DNA from: Sphingopyxis sp. GW247-27LB
GTDB lineage: Bacteria; Pseudomonadota; Alphaproteobacteria; Sphingomonadales; Sphingomonadaceae
Assembly (NCBI RefSeq): GCF_002277025.1
Contig: NZ_NIWD01000009.1
Span: 327,232 to 391,231, forward strand
DNA: 64,000 nucleotides
Direction: 5' to 3'
Numbering within the stretch: the first letter of the stretch is position 1; each line of letters opens with the position of its first letter. This document shows positions 25,966 to 34,209 of the stretch, in pieces. Position numbers and translations under genes: made by a program. Below the pieces are notes generated by a model, which made no database searches, had not been told where the DNA came from, and saw only the letters and a list, made by a program, of their open reading frames with translations.

Positions 25966-27332
25966 GGTTGCACCTCCGTGATCTCCACCGACTGGGTGAT
26001 GAACTCGCGCGGGATCATGCACGGCCAGATGCCGAACAATTCCTTGATCGGCGGCCGGGTGCCGATGCCGCTCGCCCCCGCCGGACCGTTGTTGTAAAGG
26101 GGAACGCTTTCGGTGAAGACCTTTCGGGCATCGTCCTTTGTCATGCAGCGCGCGGCGTAGCGCACCACGACTTCGGGCAGCTCGGCGTCATCAGGGTCGG
26201 GCACCGATTCCGGCCCCCACATCGAATTGACGCCGATATATTCGACGCGCTCTTCCTCGGCGCTGAAACCCACCTGCTGGAGCCGTTCGGCAAGAAATTC
26301 GAGGCCCGCTTTCGCCTTTTTCACTGCGTCGGGCCAGGTGTAGGTGAACTGCGCCTCGCCAACGAAACCGGCGCGATACCCCATGTTGACCTTCAGCGTT
26401 GCGGGGGCGGGCTTGCCCCCGATATTGGAAATCCGCACCTGGTCCGCCCCGACCTGGTCGAGCTTGATCTGGCTGACATCCGCCGTGGAATCGGCGGTGA
26501 GGTAGTTGGCTGGGTCAAGGACTTCGTACACGAGCTGCTCGCTGACCGTCCCCACGGTGACACTGCCGCCGGTCTGAGGCGACTTCGACATGATGGCTTC
26601 GCCATTTTCGAAAACCGTCGTCACGGGATAGCCCAGCGAGGGTAGCCGCGGCATGTCCTGCCAGCCGCCCGAATAGAGGCCGCCCGTGGCTTGACCGCCG
26701 CATTCGACACAATGGGCGATCCCGGTGCCCGCGCCTAGCATGGCCCAGTCGTCCGCAGCCCAGCCGAGTTCGTGGCGCATCGGCCCAAGATAAAGCGCGG
26801 CATCGGTCACGCGGCCGCAGATGACGATGTCGGCGCCCTGTTCAAGTGCCTCGACGATGCCCTCGCAACCGATATAGACATTCGCCTGGGTGACGCGGTC
26901 GCGGACATCGGAAAGCGGCCGGCCGGTATCGATGTTCTCCAGCGCAATGCCGTCTGCGAGCAGTTCGTCGATCCGGTCCATGATGTCATCGCCGGTAACC
27001 ACGGCGACCTTGGTCCCATATAACCCCAGCTCCTGGCACAGCGCGACGACCTGGCGGCCGCAGGATTCGGGATTTGCCCCGCCCGCGTTGGAAATGATCC
27101 GAATGCCCCGTTCGCGGCATTTCACCACGACGCCGCGCAGAAAGGGGATGATGTCAGTCGTATATCCCAGATCGGGATTTTTCGATTTCTGCTTGCTGAG
27201 GATCGACATCGTCAGTTCGGCAAGATGGTCGCAGCACAGATAATCGATGTCCGCGCGTTCGACCATCTCGATCGCCGGACGGATCGAGTCACCCCAGAAG
27301 GCCAGACCGGTGCCCAGTTTTACGCTCTTCAT
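25962..27332 (-). CDS. AtuA-family protein, large domain (DUF1446)
   Basis: This 456-residue protein starts at ATG 27332 (MKSVKLGTGLAFWGDS), overlapping the luciferase-like gene stop by four bases. It shows the DUF1446/AtuA pattern: YLCCDHLAELTMSILSKQ, NAGGANPESCGRQV, ADIVICGRVTDAALYLGPM and a late MTKDDARKVFTESVP. AtuA is essential for citronellol and geraniol catabolism in pseudomonads, acting near the carboxylase and hydratase steps, but its exact chemistry is not settled. No geranyl-CoA carboxylase subunits are in this window, so the pathway here is not the classical Atu route. Confidence 0.88.
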   Translation of the reverse strand: MKSVKLGTGLAFWGDSIRPAIEMVERADIDYLCCDHLAELTMSILSKQKSKNPDLGYTTDIIPFLRGVVVKCRERGIRIISNAGGANPESCGRQVVALCQELGLYGTKVAVVTGDDIMDRIDELLADGIALENIDTGRPLSDVRDRVTQANVYIGCEGIVEALEQGADIVICGRVTDAALYLGPMRHELGWAADDWAMLGAGTGIAHCVECGGQATGGLYSGGWQDMPRLPSLGYPVTTVFENGEAIMSKSPQTGGSVTVGTVSEQLVYEVLDPANYLTADSTADVSQIKLDQVGADQVRISNIGGKPAPATLKVNMGYRAGFVGEAQFTYTWPDAVKKAKAGLEFLAERLQQVGFSAEEERVEYIGVNSMWGPESVPDPDDAELPEVVVRYAARCMTKDDARKVFTESVPLYNNGPAGASGIGTRPPIKELFGIWPCMIPREFITQSVEITEVQP

Positions 27333-28372
27333 TGATCGTCTCCGCAACGCCGTTCGGCTTGCTGCACAAGCGGGATTACCCGTGTGCCGAACAGTTCAAT
27401 CTGCTTCATCGCCTCTTCGTGCGGCAGTCCCGGCCATTGCGGTTTGAACATGAAATGCGTCATGCCAAGGTCGCGGCGCAGCCGATCCAGTTCCTCGGCG
27501 CATTGCTCGGCGGTGCCCAGGATGAAGCGCGAATCGATATCCTCGTCGGACTGCGAGCCGAAGCCGCCCTTGCCCGCGTCCTTGTCCAGCCGATCGCCAA
27601 GACCCCATTTCAGATAGGTCTTGAACCGAAGCTCGCTGCGCGCCTTCGCCAGTTCGCGGGCCTCATCGCGCGAGTCCGCAATCAGCAATTCGCGCCGCAA
27701 CGGGAAATCACCATCGATCGGCAACCCCGCAATCTCGCGCTCTTCGAGGAAGACCTCACGCAAGCGCGCCAGCCCTTCATGCGTCGGAAAGGGGGGGGCG
27801 TACCATGCGTCGCTTGTCCGGGCAGCGCGGCGTATCGCCTTTTCGCCCTGCCCGCCGATCCAGATCGGCGGGCGCGGCCGCCGTACCGGCAGCACCGCAG
27901 GCACCTGGCCCTCGACGACGAAGTTCTGGCCATGAAAATTGACCTCATCGCCCGACCACAATTGCTTGATCAGTTCCAGCCCTTCTTCGAACCGTTTGAC
28001 CCGCGTTTCCTTGGGAATGCCGAAGGCGCGGAACTCATGGTCCGAATAGCCCAGGCCTACGCCCAGGACGGCCTTGCCGCCGGTGACGGCGTCCATGGTC
28101 GCCACCTGTTCGGCGGTCTCGACCGGGTTGACCAGCGACAACAGAATGATGCCAATCACCACATCCATCGTCGGCGCGAATTGCGACAGATAGGTCAGAT
28201 AGGGAACCGGCTGATAATAGCGCAGTTCGCCGCCCAGGAAGTGCTGACCCGCCACCATCGCGCTGAATCCCAGCTGTTCGGCCGTTTGCACCACTTCCTT
28301 GTGGGCCGCGAACTGGATCTGCGGATCGGTTTCCTTGCCCCATACAGGCGTCGTTAGAATTCCGAATTTCAT
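27329..28372 (-). CDS. Luciferase-like (LLM class) flavin/F420-dependent oxidoreductase
   Basis: This 347-residue TIM-barrel protein is of the bacterial luciferase-like superfamily: GFSAMVAGQHFLGGELRYYQP, TMDVVIGIILLSLVNPVETAEQVATMD, GGKAVLGVGLGYSDHEFRAFG, RPPIWIGGQGEKAIRRAARTSDAW. The family splits into FMN-dependent monooxygenases and F420-dependent dehydrogenases or reductases, which are hard to separate by motif. F420 synthesis genes at both flanks, npdG nearby and an operator shared with fbiC make F420 the favoured cofactor here. It is the first gene of a nine-gene coupled operon, so it may catalyse the entry or signature step. Confidence 0.88.
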   Translation of the reverse strand: MKFGILTTPVWGKETDPQIQFAAHKEVVQTAEQLGFSAMVAGQHFLGGELRYYQPVPYLTYLSQFAPTMDVVIGIILLSLVNPVETAEQVATMDAVTGGKAVLGVGLGYSDHEFRAFGIPKETRVKRFEEGLELIKQLWSGDEVNFHGQNFVVEGQVPAVLPVRRPRPPIWIGGQGEKAIRRAARTSDAWYAPPFPTHEGLARLREVFLEEREIAGLPIDGDFPLRRELLIADSRDEARELAKARSELRFKTYLKWGLGDRLDKDAGKGGFGSQSDEDIDSRFILGTAEQCAEELDRLRRDLGMTHFMFKPQWPGLPHEEAMKQIELFGTRVIPLVQQAERRCGDDQ

Positions 28373-28417
28373 TTACGCTTCACCTCTCCTGCACCGTCAC
28401 AGCCGTGCTTTCACAAA

Positions 28418-28447
28418 CTAGGATAACTATACGCATAGTTTTGTCAA
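28418..28447 (-). promoter_or_regulatory. Promoter of the luciferase-like operon with shared palindromic operator
   Basis: On the minus strand TTGACA (28447-28442) and TATCCT (28425-28420) are spaced by 16 bases, a good sigma-70-type promoter 47 bases before the first start. The spacer holds the palindrome AACTATACGCATAGTT (28425-28440 on the plus strand), with perfect 6-base arms, and the flank CTAGGAT matches the fbiC and receptor copies. A protein bound here would block RNA polymerase, so repression is likely. Confidence 0.7.
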
Positions 28448-28478
28448 AGGAAAATCCGGCCACCTTCGTATGCCGTTT

Positions 28479-29648
28479 TCAAATGCGCTGGATCAGGGTC
28501 GCGGTACCGACGCCGCCGCCGCAACACATCGTCACAATTCCCAGTTCGCCGTCGGAATCCTCCAATATATGCAGCAGGGTCGTCATAAGCCGCGCCCCGG
28601 TCGAGCCGAGCGGATGCCCTAGGGCAATGGCCCCACCGCGCTGGTTGACGCGGTCCATGTCCGGCTTGAGTTCGCGTTCCCACGCCAACACCACCGACGC
28701 AAACGCTTCGTTCACCTCGAAAGCATCGATATCGGCGATTGTCAGGCCATTGCGCTCCAGCAATCTGCGGGTCGAAGGAATTGGACCGGTCAGCATCGAT
28801 ACCGGATCGACCCCGATCACGACCTGATCGATCACGCGCGCGCGCGGCGTCGCGCCCAGCGCCGCAGCCTTTTCGTCGCTCATCAGCAGCAGGGCGGCAG
28901 CGCCGTCGGACATCTGCGAGGAATTGCCCGCCGTCAGGCGCCCGCTTTCACGAAAGGCCGGCTTCAATCCCGCCAGCGTGTCGAGCGACGTTTCGGGACG
29001 GATGCCCTGATCAGCGGTCATCACGCCGGCGTCGGTGTCGATCGGCAATATTTCGCGCCGGAAGGCGCCCGCGGTTATCGCGGCATGCGCAAGCTGGTTC
29101 GAACGCACCGCATAGGCATCAAGATCGGCGCGGGGAATTGCCCATTGATCGCAGATCATTTCTGCACCCTCGCCTTGCGCGACGATTGGGTAATGCGCGA
29201 AAAGTTCGGGGGGAAAGGCAGCGCCATAGGTCGCTTGCGCGCCTTCATTCGCCCGGAACCCGACCCGCCCCATGTGCTCGACGCCGCCCGCGACGACAAC
29301 GTCATTTATTCCGGCTTCGATCGACAAGGCGGCATAGTTGACCGCCTGCTGCCCCGAGCCGCATCGCACATCGACCGTGGTGGCGCCGGCTTCAATGGGC
29401 AACCCTTTCATCAACCAGGCGGTGCGTGTGATGCCGCTCGCTTGCTGCGCAACCTGATGGGCGCAGCCCGCGATGACATTCTCGACCTCGCTCGCATCGA
29501 CGCCTGCGCGGCTGATCACTTCGACAAAAGTCCGGCCAAGAAGATCGGCCGGGTGGATGTCGCGGAACATGCCTTTTTCTGCATGCCCGCGTCCGATCGG
29601 TGTACGGACGGCATCGACGATGACGGCGGCGCGCGCGGGATTTCTCAT
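28479..29648 (-). CDS. Acetyl-CoA acetyltransferase (thiolase)
   Basis: This 389-residue thiolase has all catalytic residues: nucleophilic Cys96 in VRCGSGQQAV, His345 in ALGHPLGSTGARL and Cys375 in TMCCGGGVG. VEHMGRVGF and NEAFASVVLAWE are also typical. It cleaves a 3-ketoacyl-CoA with CoA to give acetyl- or propionyl-CoA, closing the beta-oxidation cycle served by the neighbouring dehydrogenases. It lies 27 bases after an SDR gene in a short minus operon (31071 to 28479) and ends before the promoter of the luciferase-like operon. Confidence 0.94.
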   Translation of the reverse strand: MRNPARAAVIVDAVRTPIGRGHAEKGMFRDIHPADLLGRTFVEVISRAGVDASEVENVIAGCAHQVAQQASGITRTAWLMKGLPIEAGATTVDVRCGSGQQAVNYAALSIEAGINDVVVAGGVEHMGRVGFRANEGAQATYGAAFPPELFAHYPIVAQGEGAEMICDQWAIPRADLDAYAVRSNQLAHAAITAGAFRREILPIDTDAGVMTADQGIRPETSLDTLAGLKPAFRESGRLTAGNSSQMSDGAAALLLMSDEKAAALGATPRARVIDQVVIGVDPVSMLTGPIPSTRRLLERNGLTIADIDAFEVNEAFASVVLAWERELKPDMDRVNQRGGAIALGHPLGSTGARLMTTLLHILEDSDGELGIVTMCCGGGVGTATLIQRI

Positions 29649-29675
29649 AAATTGTCCTTGTGTGTTGGCCGCCGC

Positions 29676-30425
29676 TCAAATCTTGGCGGTCTCGCCGCCG
29701 TCGATCACCATCACGGCACCGGTAACGAAGTCGGAAAGCGGCGACGCCAGATAGCAGACCATCGCCCCCATTTCGTCGGGCATGGCCATCCGGCTCGCGG
29801 GGATCTTGCGAACGCGCTTTTTCAGGACGTCCGGATTGTTCACCACCGCCGCCTGCGCTTCGGTTGCGAAGCCGCCCGGCGCGATGGCGTTGACTTGAAT
29901 ATTATGGCGTGCCCATTCGGCCGCGAGGGCCTTGGTCATTTGAAGCACGGCGCCCTTCGACGCCGAATAGCCGACGAGCACGGCCTTGCCGCGGATGCCG
30001 GAAATCGATGCGATATTGATGATCTTGCCGCTGCGCTGTTCGACCATGATCGCGCCGGCGGCCTTCGAAAGCATCGCTGGCGCGATGACGTTCACAACCA
30101 TCAGTTCCGAAAGTGATTCATGTGTTTGCTCCAGAAACGCGCCGGCAGGCGCGATCCCGGCATTGTTGACGACAATATCCAGCCTGCCGAATTCGGAAAC
30201 CGCCCGCGCCGGCAGCGCCTCGACCGCGGCGATATCCCGCATATCGCACGGGACCGGGACAATCGCCCCCGGCCGCGTTTTCGCGAGCGCCTCCAATTCG
30301 GAAACCGAACGCCCCGTGGCCAGAATCTTCGCGCCCTCGTCCGCCAATGCCTGGGCAGCCGCGAAGCCCAGGCCCCGGCTGGCCCCGGTGACGATCGCCA
30401 CCTTGCCCTTGATCTTGATATCCAT
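29676..30425 (-). CDS. Short-chain dehydrogenase/reductase
   Basis: This 249-residue classical SDR has TGASRGLG (cofactor motif) followed by ILATGRS (Arg suits NADP), NNAGIAPAG, Ser in INIASISGIRG, Tyr and Lys in YSASKGA, and VTGAVMVIDGG at the C-terminus. It lies between the NTF2-like gene and the thiolase gene in one operon, which fits a 3-hydroxyacyl or ring-alcohol dehydrogenase. Substrate unknown. Confidence 0.92.
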   Translation of the reverse strand: MDIKIKGKVAIVTGASRGLGFAAAQALADEGAKILATGRSVSELEALAKTRPGAIVPVPCDMRDIAAVEALPARAVSEFGRLDIVVNNAGIAPAGAFLEQTHESLSELMVVNVIAPAMLSKAAGAIMVEQRSGKIINIASISGIRGKAVLVGYSASKGAVLQMTKALAAEWARHNIQVNAIAPGGFATEAQAAVVNNPDVLKKRVRKIPASRMAMPDEMGAMVCYLASPLSDFVTGAVMVIDGGETAKI

Positions 30426-30492
30426 CGCCTTGCGCTCCCGATAAGGTGTGTCGGACGGCCGACGAGACAGTATCTTGTCGGCCGCCCGGCGG

Positions 30493-31071
30493 TCAGTCGG
30501 CTACCGCGCTGCGTTCATGTTCTTCATAATATTTCTTGTAGGTGTCGATGCCTTCGGGCCAGTCGGCCGCCTGGGGTTCCGAATAGGCGCGTACGCGCAT
30601 CGGATCGCCGAGATAGGTCTGGATCTCATCAAACCGCAGATAATAGAAATAGGTCATCAGGCGCAGTTCGAAGCGCCATTTCCCATCGGGATCGAGGCGA
30701 TATTCGTCATCATAGCGCAGCGCGCTCATCATCGCCTGGCCATTGCGAAACACTTCGCCATGCGCATTGAGCTGGCCATAAGCCTTGGTCGGATCGGCCT
30801 TGTCGAACCAGATTACATGATTGTGCGTGAAATGGTTGGTGGGGCCAAGAAACGAAAACCGGTGATGATATTGATTGACGCAATCCTCCTTGCCGACCGA
30901 CGCGTGGCGTCCGTCATTCGACAACACGCGCGCATTCTCCGTGAAGCAGTCGGCGATGCCGTCCATGTCGCGATTATCGACCGTGAAGCCGTAGCGCGCC
31001 ACCAGTTCCTTGATTTGTTCGCGAGCCTCCAGCTCAGCGATACGCTTTTCCAGACTGACCAGATCAACCAC
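30493..31071 (-). CDS. SnoaL-like (NTF2 superfamily) protein
   Basis: This 192-residue protein starts at GTG 31071, with AGGAG about seven bases upstream. It begins LEKRIAELEAREQIKELVARYGFTVDNRDMDGIADCFTENA, the standard SnoaL_4 opening, and has the core NHFTHNHVIWFDKADPTKAYG, whose histidines could lie in the cone pocket. It is the first gene of the operon with an SDR and the thiolase. A dehydratase or isomerase role is possible; a non-catalytic role cannot be excluded. Confidence 0.85.
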   Translation of the reverse strand: MVDLVSLEKRIAELEAREQIKELVARYGFTVDNRDMDGIADCFTENARVLSNDGRHASVGKEDCVNQYHHRFSFLGPTNHFTHNHVIWFDKADPTKAYGQLNAHGEVFRNGQAMMSALRYDDEYRLDPDGKWRFELRLMTYFYYLRFDEIQTYLGDPMRVRAYSEPQAADWPEGIDTYKKYYEEHERSAVAD

Positions 31072-31211
31072 AATTCTCTCCTCTATTACGGCCAGATGGC
31101 CGGTTTCGTGCGCTCGCGTCGAACGTCACATCATGGGGTACCGTGCACCCCGCCTCGACGGTCAAGCCGGCCGCCCGATTTCTTGACCGCCGGACCCACA
31201 GCAAACCCGGC

Positions 31212-31254
31212 TTGACAACACCCCGACAATTCTAGGATAATCATGTGCATGGTT
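31212..31254 (+). promoter_or_regulatory. TonB receptor promoter with shared palindromic operator
   Basis: TTGACA (31212-31217) and GATAAT (31236-31241) are separated by 18 bases. The operator flank CTAGGAT (31232-31238) and core AATCATGTGCATGGTT (31239-31254) overlap the -10 box and probable start point, as expected for a repressor site. The 23-base site matches the fbiC copy at 18 positions. The receptor start is about 250 bases downstream, so the leader would be long. Confidence 0.68.
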
Positions 31255-31269
31255 TTAGGGTCCGATTCG

Positions 31270-31283
31270 AAAAAAAGCAATCA
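31270..31283 (+). promoter_or_regulatory. A-rich element shared with the 14504 palindrome
   Basis: AAAAAAAGCAATCA repeats 13 bases of the palindrome in front of the other TonB receptor (minus strand of 14504-14529). It lies just downstream of the predicted promoter. Only half of the palindrome is present here. Confidence 0.35.
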
Positions 31284-31503
31284 GGATTGTACGACCTTTA
31301 TCGACAGGCGGGGATAGCCAATCCTAAATGGAAGGCGCCGCACCGAGATCGGGGGCATCAAAGGGAACAGAAATAACCGACACCGGCGCTCGGTGCCATA
31401 GCCGCTCAGCAGACAGAGCGGGGCGACGCGCCGAGGGCGATATGGATCAGGATAAGGCGAAGACGGCAACGCCGCGCGTCAGAAAATTCGGAGGGAGAGG
31501 ATC

Positions 31504-34083
31504 ATGAAGAATACGACATTCGTACGTGCGATGCGCTGGGGACTTGCCGGCTCGAGCCTGATGGCCCTGGCACCCGGCATCGCGTTCGCACAGTCCGCGC
31601 CGACCGCAGAGGCAAGCGACGCAGCCACCGACGATTCCGGTGACGCCGCGATCGTTGTTACGGCGCGGCGACGCGAAGAATCGCTTCAGGACGTCCCCGT
31701 ATCAATCACCATCGCTTCGCAAGCCGAGTTGACGGAAAAGTCTATCACCAATGCGGAAACGTTGGATAGGCTCGATCCGGCACTCGTCATAACCACGTCG
31801 GGAGGATCGCGACAGACTTTCTCGCCGGCCATCCGTGCGCAAACCGGCACGCGGAGTGTCATCTCCTATTTCGCCGAAGTTCCGCAGTTCGAGCCCCAAT
31901 TCTTCGATCTGGAAAGCATACAGGTTCTCAAGGGTCCCCAAGGAACACTCTTCGGCGAAACCGCGACCGGCGGCGTGATACTATTCACGCCGCACCGCCC
32001 AGGCAATGAATTCGAAGGTTACGTCAGCGGCCAAGCCGGTTCGCACGATTATTTTGCGATCGAAGGCGCGGTAACGATTCCTGTCATTCCCGATATCTGG
32101 AGTGTCCGGGTCGCTGGCCAAATGCGCAAACGGGAAGGTTTCACGCGCCTTTTCTACAGCCAAGTTGGTGCCGGCTCGACCGACGTAGACAATATCGACA
32201 CGACGAGCCTGCGGCTATCCAGCCTATTGACGCCGGTAGATGGCCTGGAGATTTCGACGGTTGTTGCCTATACTCGAAACCAGATGAACGGCACCGGTTA
32301 TATCACATCGGGCGTTTATGATTACCTGCCGAACCTTCGGGTCATTCCCGCCGACAATCCGGCAACCGCCGCGCGGTTTAGCTATTTTTCGGGACTCACG
32401 CCGCCACCGGGTCAGACATTCTACCAGCTCGCGCTCGCAGGCTATCAAAGACAGCAGGCATTGGGACCGCGGACGACATTCGCCAGCAGTGCCCAGGCCA
32501 CCGATCAACGATATTTCGGATTGTCGAACATCGTCCGCTGGAACATCACCGACAATCTGACCTTCAAGAATATTACAGGCATTACATCATCCTCTTATGG
32601 CCCGAATAGCGGGCTCAATCCGGATGCGAGCGAATACCCCATTGCCGACAACATGGGCAACCGGGGCGGCATTTGCATTCAGGGTGTTTCGCCTGATGAT
32701 TGCCGCCAGAAAGGTCCGACCACGATTACGAACGAGACCCAACTGCAAGCTGAGCTGTTCGACAGCCGGCTGTCGCTGCAGGGGGGACTTTACTATCGCT
32801 CCGCACGCAAAGCGCCCTGGCTTGGTCCGTCGCAATTCGTCATCGCCGGCAATTCAACAGCCGTCCCTGCAGCGAGTTGCACAGCGTTCGATGTTGCCGG
32901 AACACCGTGTCTCACGATGACGCGATCAACGTCGAAGAGCTACGCTGTTTATGGGCAAGCTACCTTCGAGATCGTGAAGGATGTACGGCTGACGGGCGGC
33001 CTCCGCCGCAATTGGGACAAGCCCATCATCACCGAATCCACGGGCGGTCCTGTCGTCACCCGAACATTCGATGGCGTTGCGATCAACCTTTCGCCCTTCG
33101 GTGCCGATCCGTTGCGCGGGGCGACCGTGACTCGGACCGAGACGCCAAAAAACACGGGCAACAGCTACACGCTCTCGGCGGACTGGAGCATCACGGATGA
33201 TGTGTTGGTGTGGGCATCGCATCGCAAGGGCTATCGAGGGGGCGGCGTCAATCGCGTGGCGACCAGTGATCCGAACTATGCCTATGGACCGGAAACCGTG
33301 AAAGACATAGAGCTGGGACTGCGCGCCAGCGGCCGGATCGCGGATATGCCGTGGAGCGCGACGCTCGTCGGCTTCAAGAGCAAGTATGACGACATCCAGC
33401 GCGGCACCTTCGGCCTTATCGACGGGGCCTATGTCGGTATCACCCAGAATGTAGCCCAAGCTACCATCAAGGGCCTAGAATTCGAAGCGAATTTCAAACC
33501 GTCCGACTGGTTCGAGCTTAGTGGTTCGGTCGCCTATATGGATGCAAAATTCGACACATGGCTCGAGGTCTCGACCTGCGCGCGGGAAGGCTTCAGGGCA
33601 GGCTGCGCCGGCGTGGCGAATCCCGCGGTCGTGCCGGTGACTATCGATCATGCGGCGGGGACTGTCGTAGCGAACGGAATCACACAGACCTACAAGCCGG
33701 ACCTGTTTGCGCAAGCTCCCAAAGTCCGTTGGACTTTAACGCCGGTGCTTCATCTCGGCTTTCTGGGCGAGGGTGCTCAGGGTGCTCGACTGACGGCCAA
33801 CATCACCCACTCCTCGCCTTATGCCGCACAGGACTCGAACTGGATGCGCGGACTGGAGCGCAAGGACGTGCTCACGCCCAGGCGCACACTTGTCGATCTG
33901 CGGTTCGACTGGAGCGATCTCCCCTGGACGAGCGCCGACTTCGGCATCTTTGCAGCCGTCACCAATCTGACGAACTTCAAAGGTGCGATCGCCGTGCTCG
34001 ATTCGACCGCGGCCTGTGACTGTGTGCTGTCGAACTATAATGAGCCGCGCATGTTCTACGCCGGATTTTCCTATCGTTTTTGA
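31504..34083 (+). CDS. TonB-dependent outer-membrane receptor
   Basis: This 859-residue receptor starts at ATG 31504, with GGAGGGAGAGG just upstream. The signal peptide ends near ALAPGIAFAQ (residue 30). A TonB-box-like segment (AAIVVTARRREESLQD) precedes the plug (VPVSITIAS ... IQVLKGPQGTLFGETATGG) and a large barrel that ends in FYAGFSYRF. It differs in sequence from the receptor at 12.1 kb, so it may have another ligand. A GC-rich hairpin follows its stop, and then come a CocE-type hydrolase, an alpha/beta hydrolase and a CMD-domain gene on the same strand. Expression is probably under the operator shared with fbiC. Confidence 0.95.
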   Translation: MKNTTFVRAMRWGLAGSSLMALAPGIAFAQSAPTAEASDAATDDSGDAAIVVTARRREESLQDVPVSITIASQAELTEKSITNAETLDRLDPALVITTSGGSRQTFSPAIRAQTGTRSVISYFAEVPQFEPQFFDLESIQVLKGPQGTLFGETATGGVILFTPHRPGNEFEGYVSGQAGSHDYFAIEGAVTIPVIPDIWSVRVAGQMRKREGFTRLFYSQVGAGSTDVDNIDTTSLRLSSLLTPVDGLEISTVVAYTRNQMNGTGYITSGVYDYLPNLRVIPADNPATAARFSYFSGLTPPPGQTFYQLALAGYQRQQALGPRTTFASSAQATDQRYFGLSNIVRWNITDNLTFKNITGITSSSYGPNSGLNPDASEYPIADNMGNRGGICIQGVSPDDCRQKGPTTITNETQLQAELFDSRLSLQGGLYYRSARKAPWLGPSQFVIAGNSTAVPAASCTAFDVAGTPCLTMTRSTSKSYAVYGQATFEIVKDVRLTGGLRRNWDKPIITESTGGPVVTRTFDGVAINLSPFGADPLRGATVTRTETPKNTGNSYTLSADWSITDDVLVWASHRKGYRGGGVNRVATSDPNYAYGPETVKDIELGLRASGRIADMPWSATLVGFKSKYDDIQRGTFGLIDGAYVGITQNVAQATIKGLEFEANFKPSDWFELSGSVAYMDAKFDTWLEVSTCAREGFRAGCAGVANPAVVPVTIDHAAGTVVANGITQTYKPDLFAQAPKVRWTLTPVLHLGFLGEGAQGARLTANITHSSPYAAQDSNWMRGLERKDVLTPRRTLVDLRFDWSDLPWTSADFGIFAAVTNLTNFKGAIAVLDSTAACDCVLSNYNEPRMFYAGFSYRF

Positions 34084-34092
34084 ACCGATTGC

Positions 34093-34118
34093 TCGGGCCG
34101 CCCACAAAGGCGGCCCGA
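34093..34118 (+). terminator. Strong GC hairpin after the TonB receptor gene
   Basis: A perfect 10-bp stem (TCGGGCCGCC / GGCGGCCCGA) with a 6-base loop starts 10 bases after the receptor stop. There is no T-run. It may be an attenuator that lowers expression of the downstream hydrolases or a 3' stabiliser of the receptor mRNA. Confidence 0.55.
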
Positions 34119-34209
34119 CTCCGTCGGAACGCAACATGGGTGAGTTCGCGGCGAATTGCGGTTCAAACAACCCGATGGTGATCCACAATAATCCGAAAGG
34201 GAACCCGCT

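Larger units (their letters stand above)
31072..31503. promoter_or_regulatory. Divergent regulatory region, NTF2-like operon and TonB receptor
   Basis: 432 bases separate the two divergent starts. The region holds a strong plus-strand promoter with overlapping palindrome (31212-31254) and the A-rich sequence at 31270-31283 that matches half of the 14504 palindrome. No gene is supported inside it. Confidence 0.6.
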
